5,337 nucleotides of DNA from Anderseniella sp. (lineage in GTDB: Bacteria; Pseudomonadota; Alphaproteobacteria; Rhizobiales; Aestuariivirgaceae). The stretch spans positions 1-5,337 of the forward strand of contig JABDRA010000126.1 in assembly GCA_013041995.1 (NCBI GenBank), read 5' to 3'. The translations under genes were made by a program, and so were the position numbers. The notes below the pieces were generated by a model. It was not told where the DNA came from, made no database searches, and worked only from the letters and a program-made list of their open reading frames with translations. This document shows positions 1 to 4,214 of the stretch, one piece after another (position 1 is the first letter of the stretch; each line of letters starts with the position of its first letter).

Positions 1-41
1 GCTGAGGGTCCGGTAAGGGTGGGCAACGGGAAAGGTATCAT
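1..41 (-). CDS. Start of a probable phospholipase/carboxylesterase-type alpha/beta hydrolase (partial, runs off left edge)
   Basis: Reading leftward from an ATG at 41, the visible codons give MIPFPLPTLTGPS followed by a GC-starting (Ala) codon cut by the window edge. A PLP-x-L-x-GP opening is what I remember at the N terminus of the YpfH/carboxylesterase 2 family of cytosolic serine hydrolases, just before the first beta strand and the HGYGADG oxyanion segment. That core would lie outside the window, so no catalytic residue can be checked. The frame is also open upstream of this ATG, with a TTG at 68, and no convincing Shine-Dalgarno sequence precedes the ATG, so the start is not certain. It would lie downstream of, and on the same strand as, the DUF3108-like gene, separated by a terminator-like hairpin. 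The family call rests on 13 residues only. Confidence 0.4.
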   Translation of the reverse strand, partial: MIPFPLPTLTGPS

Positions 42-93
42 GTCGGCTGTTGTATGTATCTGCTGCAAAACATCGCTGTCTGCAGGTTTCGCG

Positions 94-119
94 AAAACTG
101 CCCCGGACCTTGGCCGGGC
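94..119 (-). terminator. Candidate intrinsic terminator downstream of the DUF3108-like gene
   Basis: On the minus strand a GC-rich stem (GCCCGG paired with CCGGGC, one bulged base, 7-nt loop) spans 119 to 100 and is followed by AG and then four T residues (97 to 94). It lies about 135 bases past the stop of the DUF3108-like gene and before the presumed start of the next minus-strand gene. The stem is short and the T tract brief, so it is a modest candidate. Confidence 0.4.
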
Positions 120-162
120 AATTCCAGTATCGGATTCAAACAGGAACATGTCATGACCGAAT

Positions 163-184
163 CATGAATCACATCAGATTCATG
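163..184. repeat. Perfect 8-bp inverted repeat, hairpin 1 of a tandem pair
   Basis: CATGAATC (163-170) and GATTCATG (177-184) are perfect reverse complements around a 6-nt loop. It lies 69 bases past the stop of the DUF3108-like gene and 2 bases from the next hairpin. No T tract follows on either strand, so it is not a classic terminator. It could stabilise the mRNA 3' end or be a protein-binding dyad. Confidence 0.5.
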
Positions 185-186
185 TT

Positions 187-223
187 GTGTTCACCCCCTA
201 TATATAGCGGTCCGGGGGAACAC
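187..223. terminator. GC-rich hairpin just downstream of the DUF3108-like gene (hairpin 2 of a tandem pair)
   Basis: GTGTTC (187-192), a bulged A, then CCCC (194-197) pair with GGGG followed by GAACAC (ending at 223), giving a 10-bp stem around an AT-rich loop containing TATATATA. It starts 30 bases beyond the stop codon of the minus-strand gene, where a transcript end is expected. Neither strand has a following T run, so it would be a non-canonical or Rho-assisted terminator, or a 3'-end stabilising structure. Confidence 0.35.
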
Positions 224-252
224 CGGGCACAAGTAATACAGATTGTCGGGCG

Positions 253-1110
253 TTATCTCTTGGCCAGGGACTTTGAATTGAGCGGTTTGCCGGACAAGGT
301 TGCCTTGTTGGCGTATGCCACGAAGTCCTTGCCCTTGATCTTGCCTGTCACGGCAATGAGTACATTCATGTCACGGCCCAGCGCGGACGACCTGACCGGT
401 GCAAACCAGACCCTGAACACAGGCGGGTTTTTTCGATACTTCGCTTCTGTCCGGGCAGACAGGCCGGCAAGGGTGGAATAGGTCATGTTGCAGACAATTG
501 CGGGACCGCGATAAACGCCGCCGTCCTTCTTGCCGAACGTATCATCCTTGATTTTCTGCAAGGCAAGCTCGAATACTTCCTTGCCATTATAGATCCGATA
601 ACTGGCATCACAGGGGTTTTTGCCGGGTCTTACCGCTATATCCATGATGGATGCGAGCGTGTCACGGGCTCCGGCTGCAGATGCGGACTTGATTTTTGCT
701 TCGGTTTTGCCGTTCACAGCCGGTTTGCGCTTGGTCGAGACAGGCTGCAATCCGTCAAAGTTGACAGTGTATCGGCCCTCCTTGCCACTATCCTCAACCT
801 TCATGGTGAAGCTGTCCGACCGGGCACCTTTGCCGGTGAAGGCACCTGAAGACTGCATGTCCATCTTCAGGTCGATAAACAGCGACGCCAGGCCCTTGGG
901 GCGCAGTTTCGCCGACGCATTGAACGAATTCTGATCAATATCTGCCGAATAGTTGAGCGCAAACGCCCTGATGCCGCGGGTGTAGAGATCATATTGAACT
1001 TTCAGCTTGTCCGCTGCCGCTGCATCACCGGGCGATGCAGTGAAGGCCAGGGTGAATGTGGCTGCTGCGACCGCAATGGCTGCGACCGTGTTCATGATGG
1101 CTGTTTTCAT
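253..1110 (-). CDS. DUF3108-like exported (periplasmic) protein
   Basis: A 285-residue protein of unknown function. The N terminus has a basic start, a hydrophobic stretch (about residues 7-24, rich in Ala, Val, Phe and Thr) and a small-residue region ending GDAAAADK around 28-35, which reads as a Sec signal peptide. The mature part (KVQYDLYTRGIRAF, then FNASAKLRPKGLASLF) follows the pattern of DUF3108 proteins: beta-rich periplasmic proteins of about 250-290 residues with no assigned biochemical role. Two cysteines, C167 (NPCDASYRIYNGK) and C207 (AIVCNMTYSTLAG), are the only ones in the mature protein and could form a disulfide. The tail is short and basic (SKSLAKR). The ATG at 1110 is preceded by AGCAGG at a workable distance; a second Met (residue 6, at 1095) would also leave a signal peptide. 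The gene is divergent from rpmB, with hairpins downstream. The family assignment comes from overall pattern and context, without a search. Confidence 0.72.
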   Translation of the reverse strand: MKTAIMNTVAAIAVAAATFTLAFTASPGDAAAADKLKVQYDLYTRGIRAFALNYSADIDQNSFNASAKLRPKGLASLFIDLKMDMQSSGAFTGKGARSDSFTMKVEDSGKEGRYTVNFDGLQPVSTKRKPAVNGKTEAKIKSASAAGARDTLASIMDIAVRPGKNPCDASYRIYNGKEVFELALQKIKDDTFGKKDGGVYRGPAIVCNMTYSTLAGLSARTEAKYRKNPPVFRVWFAPVRSSALGRDMNVLIAVTGKIKGKDFVAYANKATLSGKPLNSKSLAKR

Positions 1111-1127
1111 AATGCCTGCTGGGCCCC

Positions 1128-1154
1128 GTTATATGTCATTCGCGATTGTGTCAT
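1128..1154 (-). promoter_or_regulatory. Candidate sigma-70-type promoter for the DUF3108-like gene
   Basis: On the minus strand, ATGACA (1154-1149, five of six -35 consensus bases) and TATAAC (1133-1128, five of six -10 bases) are separated by 15 bases, shorter than the preferred 17. Transcription would begin about 10 bases before the ATG at 1110, giving a very short leader that still contains AGCAGG. The spacing makes this tentative. Confidence 0.35.
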
Positions 1155-1176
1155 CGACTATTGCATGTTCATGCCT

Positions 1177-1191
1177 GAACGGTTGCTGAAC
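1177..1191. promoter_or_regulatory. LexA-like direct repeat, GAAC-N7-GAAC
   Basis: GAAC at 1177-1180 and GAAC at 1188-1191 are separated by exactly seven bases (GTTC-N7-GTTC on the other strand). This is the direct-repeat operator known for alphaproteobacterial LexA. A further GAAC abuts it at 1192-1195, and GTTCATGCCTGAAC at 1167-1180 forms a 5-bp inverted repeat sharing the first half-site. It lies 67-81 bases upstream of the DUF3108-like gene start. Only eight bases are fixed in the pattern, so chance occurrence is possible. Confidence 0.28.
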
Positions 1192-1329
1192 GAACACTGC
1201 CTGCTCTAAAGCTGCTTTGTGCTGTGAATATGGTATACTTGGTCCAGTTCACAAGGTATTGAACCAGATTGTCAGGCTTACCTGGTCATTATTCTGGAGC
1301 CTATGTGAGGTAATGCGACAAAACCGGGC

Positions 1330-1358
1330 TTGACGGCTGATGCATGCTTGCCTATAGA
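1330..1358 (+). promoter_or_regulatory. Sigma-70-type promoter for rpmB
   Basis: TTGACG (1330-1335), preceded by C to give the CTTGAC form common in alphaproteobacteria, is followed after exactly 17 bases by TATAGA (1353-1358). The predicted transcription start is near 1365, leaving a leader of about 127 nt before the rpmB ATG. It is the best-matching housekeeping promoter I found in the window. Confidence 0.65.
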
Positions 1359-1374
1359 CACGCGATGAATTTGA

Positions 1375-1428
1375 TCCGGCCCGCTGGCGCCGGACTTTGT
1401 GTTTATGGGCCGGTTGGCGCCGTCACTT
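1375..1428 (+). repeat. Imperfect direct repeat with alternative hairpins in the rpmB leader
   Basis: Two copies of a ~20-base unit begin at 1378 and 1408. They share GGCC at the start, an identical 8-base core TGGCGCCG (1385-1392 and 1415-1422, offset exactly 30 bases) and ACTT at the end. Each core contains the palindrome GGCGCC. Two exclusive structures are possible. A local hairpin pairs TCCGGC (1375-1380) with GCCGGA (1389-1394). A larger hairpin pairs the first core (1385-1393) with the second (1414-1422), using some G-U pairs. The unit lies inside the predicted rpmB 5' untranslated region, so it could be an RNA control element or a pair of protein-binding sites. Confidence 0.4.
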
Positions 1429-1491
1429 AGTTCGCTTTGAAACCAGGTATGTACGGCAACCGGAAAAGCTGAACAAATTGGAGTATTTGAC

Positions 1492-1782
1492 ATGGCCCGT
1501 CGTTGTGAGTTGACCGGCAAGGGTGTTCTGGCAGGCAATAATGTCAGCCACGCCAACAACAAGTCCCGCCGCCGCTTTCTGCCCAATCTGTGCCAGGTGC
1601 ACCTGATGAGTGAAAGCCTTGGCCGCGATTTCGCATTCAAGGTATCAGCTGCTGCCCTGCGCTCTGTCGAGCATCGCGGCGGACTTGATGCCTATCTGCT
1701 CAAGGCCCGTGACACGGAATTGTCGCTGTCGGCCAAGCGGGTGAAGCGTCAGGTTGAAAAGAAGCTGGCAGCTGCTGCCTGA
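1492..1782 (+). CDS. rpmB: 50S ribosomal protein L28
   Basis: L28 is a small basic protein of the large ribosomal subunit, needed for its assembly. The 96-residue product has the family hallmarks: RRCELTGKG (3-11), GNNVSHANN (15-23), the basic RRRFLPNL (26-33), and the C-terminal LDAYLLKARD (65-74) followed by a lysine/arginine-rich tail ending in alanines. The length matches alphaproteobacterial L28, which is longer than the 78-residue E. coli form. It is the zinc-free type, since C5 has no CxxC partner. The start is fixed by the conserved MARRCELTG opening and by TTGGAG at 1478-1483, eight bases before the ATG. It has its own promoter and leader upstream and an intrinsic terminator downstream, consistent with a monocistronic unit. 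The identification is firm. Confidence 0.97.
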   Translation: MARRCELTGKGVLAGNNVSHANNKSRRRFLPNLCQVHLMSESLGRDFAFKVSAAALRSVEHRGGLDAYLLKARDTELSLSAKRVKRQVEKKLAAAA

Positions 1783-1790
1783 GGCGGCAC

Positions 1791-1800
1791 CAGACGTCTG
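1791..1800. repeat. 10-bp perfect palindrome after rpmB
   Basis: CAGACGTCTG is fully self-complementary and sits eight bases past the rpmB stop, ahead of the terminator. It could form a small structure in the 3' untranslated region or be a dimeric protein site. No function can be assigned. Confidence 0.4.
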
Positions 1801-1826
1801 CAGCTTTTGACCTGTTACAGGGCTCC

Positions 1827-1856
1827 GGCCGCTCCTTAAAGGGGGCGGCCTTTTTT
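1827..1856 (+). terminator. Rho-independent terminator of rpmB
   Basis: GGCCGCTCC (1827-1835) pairs with GGGGCGGCC (1842-1850) as a 9-bp stem with one G-U pair and a 6-nt loop, followed at once by six T residues (1851-1856). It begins 45 bases after the rpmB stop codon and ends 17 bases before the next start, so the acetyltransferase gene depends on readthrough or on a promoter inside rpmB. Confidence 0.9.
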
Positions 1857-1873
1857 GTTGGTGGGTTTTGGCA

Positions 1874-2548
1874 ATGAACGAAAAAACCGGAAACAATGAG
1901 CCGTCGCGCCATTCGCCCAGCGCCAGCCGTGACGGCGAGCCTTCAATCCATACATCAGCATCGCTGCACGACTGCAAGCTCGGACGGTTCTGCGAGGTCA
2001 AGGAACGGGTTCTCATGCGGTCCTCGTCGCTGGGAGACTACAGCTATGTGGAGCGCCATTCGGAGCTGATCTATACACAGACAGGCAGGTTCTGCGCCAT
2101 CGCGGCCGATGTGCGCCTCAATGCACTCAATCATCCGATTGACAGGGTGAGCCAGCACAAGTTCACCTATCGCGCCAACGAGTATTTTGTCGGCAAGAAA
2201 CTCGACCATGGGTTTCGTGAACAGCGCATGGAAGAGGGCCGGGTCGTGCTCGGCCATGACGTCTGGATCGGACATGGAGCCATCGTGTTGCCGGGTGTAA
2301 CGATCGGCACTGGAGCCGTTGTCGGTGCAGGCTGTGTTGTTACACGCAATGTTGAGCCCTATGCCATTGTCGCCGGTACGCCGGCGCGATTTTTGCGCTG
2401 GCGGTTTGAGCCTGATATCGCACACAGGCTGCTGCAACTGGCATGGTGGAACTGGAGCCATGACCAGCTCGCTGATGCGGTGGATGACATGGCCCGGCTG
2501 GACGTTTTAGCCTTCCTGGACAAACATGACGGCGGCATCGAAATCTGA
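1874..2548 (+). CDS. Left-handed beta-helix (hexapeptide-repeat) acetyltransferase, resembling the phosphonate-associated transferase family
   Basis: A 224-residue, probably acyl-CoA-dependent acetyltransferase of the LbH/xenobiotic acetyltransferase fold; such enzymes act as trimers. Hexapeptide turns run from about 24 (PSIHTSASLHDCKLG) and again at 126-157 (VLGHDVWIGHGAIVLPGVTIG and on to GAGCVVT). IVAGTPAR (165-172) is the classic end-of-helix motif. N86-H87-P88 sits where this superfamily has its catalytic His, before a loop insert (about 92-122). The C terminus has WWNW (191-194) and a helical tail. This layout, with SLGDYSYVE and HKFTYRANEYF, resembles the hexapeptide transferases found with phosphonate (phn) genes, but no phn gene is visible here. 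The ATG at 1874 is preferred over a TTG at 1868 because GGTGGG lies eight bases upstream. The next gene on this strand follows after 70 bases. The fold is confident; the substrate is unknown. Confidence 0.85.
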   Translation: MNEKTGNNEPSRHSPSASRDGEPSIHTSASLHDCKLGRFCEVKERVLMRSSSLGDYSYVERHSELIYTQTGRFCAIAADVRLNALNHPIDRVSQHKFTYRANEYFVGKKLDHGFREQRMEEGRVVLGHDVWIGHGAIVLPGVTIGTGAVVGAGCVVTRNVEPYAIVAGTPARFLRWRFEPDIAHRLLQLAWWNWSHDQLADAVDDMARLDVLAFLDKHDGGIEI

Positions 2549-2552
2549 ATGA

Positions 2553-2576
2553 CTACTGACAGGAGGTTGTCAGTAG
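2553..2576 (+). repeat. Perfect 9-bp hairpin with a GGAGG loop between the acetyltransferase and PNPOx-like genes
   Basis: CTACTGACA (2553-2561) and TGTCAGTAG (2568-2576) are exact reverse complements enclosing the 6-nt loop GGAGGT. The hairpin starts four bases after the acetyltransferase stop and ends 42 bases before the next ATG. No T run follows. The loop matches a Shine-Dalgarno sequence but no suitable start codon is served by it. Possible roles are a transcript-end or processing stem, or a protein operator. Confidence 0.55.
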
Positions 2577-2618
2577 GGATGTGGCACTGTCGGTGTGTTC
2601 AACAACAAGGATACGACC

Positions 2619-3182
2619 ATGGCTACAGGCAGCAAGCTGACGGGCAGTTTTATCAAGTTCATAGAGCGACAACCCTTGTTCTTCGTGGCCACAGCCGCGC
2701 CAGACGGGAGGGTCAATGTATCGCCGAAAGGTCTTGATAGCCTGCGCGTCCTGAACCCCAATCGTATTGTCTGGCTGAGCCTGTCCGGCAGCGGCAATGA
2801 GACGGCGGCCCATCTTCGGGAAGCAAACCGCATGACCTTGATGTTCTGCGCGTTTGAAGGCGATGCGCTGATCCTGAGAACATATGGAACGGCCAAGACC
2901 CTGCATCCGCGTGATGCCGGATGGGACGATCTAGCCGCGCTGTTTCCGGACATGGCCGGCAGCCGCCAGATATTCGACCTGGACATTGACCTTGTGCAGA
3001 CGTCGTGTGGTACGGGCGTTCCGGTCATGACCTGTCAGGGCCAGCGCGGACCGGAAGAACTGCTGCCGTTTTATGAGGATATGGGAGTAGACGGCGTGGA
3101 GCGCTACTGGGCCAGAAAGAACGCCATCAGCATTGACGGAAAAGACACCGGCACCGTTGTGCAAGGATCAGGCCGGGTCTGA
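2619..3182 (+). CDS. Pyridoxamine 5'-phosphate oxidase-like flavin split-barrel protein
   Basis: A 187-residue cytosolic protein of the PNPOx-like split beta-barrel superfamily, whose members bind FMN or a related cofactor as dimers. Recognisable segments are FFVATAAPDGRVNVSPKG (21-38), the strand before the cofactor site; VWLSLSGSGNETAAHLREA (51-69) with MTLMFCAFEG (72-81); LRTYGTAK (86-93); and the C-terminal YWARKNAISIDG (163-174). This matches the ~180-190 residue group usually annotated only as 'pyridoxamine 5'-phosphate oxidase family'. It is not the biosynthetic PdxH, whose characteristic C-terminal region is absent. The ATG at 2619 is preferred to a GTG at 2595 because AAGGA (2607-2611) sits seven bases before it. 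It may be co-transcribed with the acetyltransferase despite the intervening hairpin. Its stop is one base from the stop of the convergent gene. The reaction cannot be inferred. Confidence 0.85.
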   Translation: MATGSKLTGSFIKFIERQPLFFVATAAPDGRVNVSPKGLDSLRVLNPNRIVWLSLSGSGNETAAHLREANRMTLMFCAFEGDALILRTYGTAKTLHPRDAGWDDLAALFPDMAGSRQIFDLDIDLVQTSCGTGVPVMTCQGQRGPEELLPFYEDMGVDGVERYWARKNAISIDGKDTGTVVQGSGRV

Positions 3183-3183
3183 T

Positions 3184-4194
3184 CTAGTGCAGGCGGAACT
3201 GGAACATCACGGTCGACTGCACCGACTTGTTGAAGTTATCGTCTGAAATCACCGTAATGATTGTACCGCGCTCGTCCTCATGCGCGGCGATGCCTTCCAT
3301 ATTGTCGATCTGGTAGGACGTCAGCTTGCCGGAGAACAGGAGCTTGCCAGGGCCGGTGTTGCGCTTTTGCAGGTCTTCCACCGAAAACCGGCGCAACGCC
3401 ATACCAACCAGGACCGGCCGTTGGAAACTGCGTTCAACAGTGATGATCTCTTTGCCGCCGGGCAGGATGGCAAGCCCTGTAACCAAGTAGTCTTCATGGC
3501 GCGGAATGTGAAACTCCCGGGTCTTGCCCTTGCGCCAGAGCCAGCCGCGCAGGCTGTCATCCTTGGCGTGATTGCGTTCTGATATCGCTATCAGCCAACC
3601 TTTCAGGGGCCCTTCCGTAAACCGTCCCAGCGCTTCGAGTTCGCCGTTCCTTTGACCCTGCGAGAGTGCTTTCGGGCTCTTTACGTGTTTCGCCTTTGCC
3701 TTGAGGCCGTGTTTGGCAATGTTGAACCGCTCGACCCGTTCGCGCCGTTCGAAACCGACAATCATCTTGCCTTCGAGCCCTTTCGAGCTCCAGGCGGCAA
3801 CAGCTTCGGCGTCTGAGTGTGAGTCGCGGCCGTCGATCCTGCCCTTGCGGTTCAAAATCGGCGCAAGTCTCGGGTGCGAAATGCCCTTCAGGCGACCGTC
3901 CTCATAGACAAAGCCACCTGTCAGCCAGTGTCCGCGATCACTGACACTGATAAAGCGTTTTCCATCGCGCGACACTTCAAGACCGGAAAACCCGCCAAAG
4001 TCCTTGTTGTCGCTGGTCAGGGTCAGTCCACCCAGGAAAGTGAGGCCTGAGGGCAGGTTGCCATTTCCAAATCGTGCGAAACTCCTGAGATTCGTGCTGA
4101 CCGAGATGGCGGTGTTGTCTGCGCTGGCGTGTGGAACCGGCACGAGCATGGCCACAGACAAGCAACATCCGATCACCCATCTGCTGTGCTTCAT
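3184..4194 (-). CDS. Exported protein of the 'esterase-like activity of phytase' family
   Basis: A 336-residue protein with a Sec signal peptide: MKHSRW, a hydrophobic core (7-20) and likely cleavage after HASA (residue 25). The mature part reads as a beta-propeller-like protein of the 'esterase-like activity of phytase' family (PF13449 type). Typical segments are FGGFSGLEVSRDG (67-78) followed by FISVSDRGHW (81-90), HSDAEAVAAW (126-135), NGELEALGRF (183-192), LAILPGG (241-247), IDNMEGIAAH (297-305) and VISDDNFN (315-322). The repeated Glu/Asp in these motifs may bind metal; catalytic activity is not established for most members. The ATG at 4194 is chosen because it gives a normal signal peptide; a TTG at 4209 would add five residues. 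Only a weak GAAAG precedes it. It starts 20 bases after the cobT stop on the same strand, so the two are probably one operon. A VIGC near the N terminus is not a credible lipobox. Confidence 0.8.
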   Translation of the reverse strand: MKHSRWVIGCCLSVAMLVPVPHASADNTAISVSTNLRSFARFGNGNLPSGLTFLGGLTLTSDNKDFGGFSGLEVSRDGKRFISVSDRGHWLTGGFVYEDGRLKGISHPRLAPILNRKGRIDGRDSHSDAEAVAAWSSKGLEGKMIVGFERRERVERFNIAKHGLKAKAKHVKSPKALSQGQRNGELEALGRFTEGPLKGWLIAISERNHAKDDSLRGWLWRKGKTREFHIPRHEDYLVTGLAILPGGKEIITVERSFQRPVLVGMALRRFSVEDLQKRNTGPGKLLFSGKLTSYQIDNMEGIAAHEDERGTIITVISDDNFNKSVQSTVMFQFRLH

Positions 4195-4214
4195 GGTCGC
4201 GTCTTTCAAATTGT

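Larger units (their letters stand above)
1111..1491. other. Divergent intergenic region between the DUF3108-like gene and rpmB
   Basis: This 381-base gap has no credible protein gene. It holds, in order: a weak minus-strand promoter candidate (1128-1154), a cluster of GTTC/GAAC tetramers including a LexA-like GAAC-N7-GAAC (1177-1191), an extended -10-like TGGTATACT on the plus strand (1231-1239) without a good -35, the main rpmB promoter (1330-1358) and a structured rpmB leader (about 1365-1491). Confidence 0.7.

Noticed and set aside
50..481. A 143-codon plus-strand open frame at the left end
   Set aside because: It overlaps the 3' half of the DUF3108-like gene on the opposite strand, has no recognisable domain and runs through the hairpin region. 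It is a chance frame.
1231..1239. Extended -10-like TGGTATACT on the plus strand as an upstream rpmB promoter
   Set aside because: No acceptable -35 lies 16-18 bases upstream. The promoter at 1330-1358 is far better, so this is only mentioned within the intergenic entry.
1405..1440. An 11-codon possible leader peptide (MGRLAPSLSSL) in the rpmB leader
   Set aside because: There is no Shine-Dalgarno sequence before its ATG and no run of regulatory codons. It overlaps the second leader repeat, which explains the sequence better.
1868..1873. TTG at 1868 as start of the acetyltransferase
   Set aside because: An ATG six bases later has GGTGGG eight bases upstream, and the extra residues (MA) carry no family signal.
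1955..2461. A 168-codon minus-strand open frame inside the acetyltransferase gene
   Set aside because: It is antisense to a gene with clear hexapeptide motifs. Its translation has no recognisable features.
2595..2618. GTG at 2595 as start of the PNPOx-like gene
   Set aside because: The AAGGA ribosome site at 2607-2611 lies inside this extension and is correctly spaced for the ATG at 2619.
4164..4175. VIGC near the N terminus of the phytase-esterase-like protein as a lipoprotein signal
   Set aside because: It lies too close to the N terminus (residues 7-10), with most of the hydrophobic core after the cysteine. The HASA cleavage site at 25 fits a normal Sec signal peptide.
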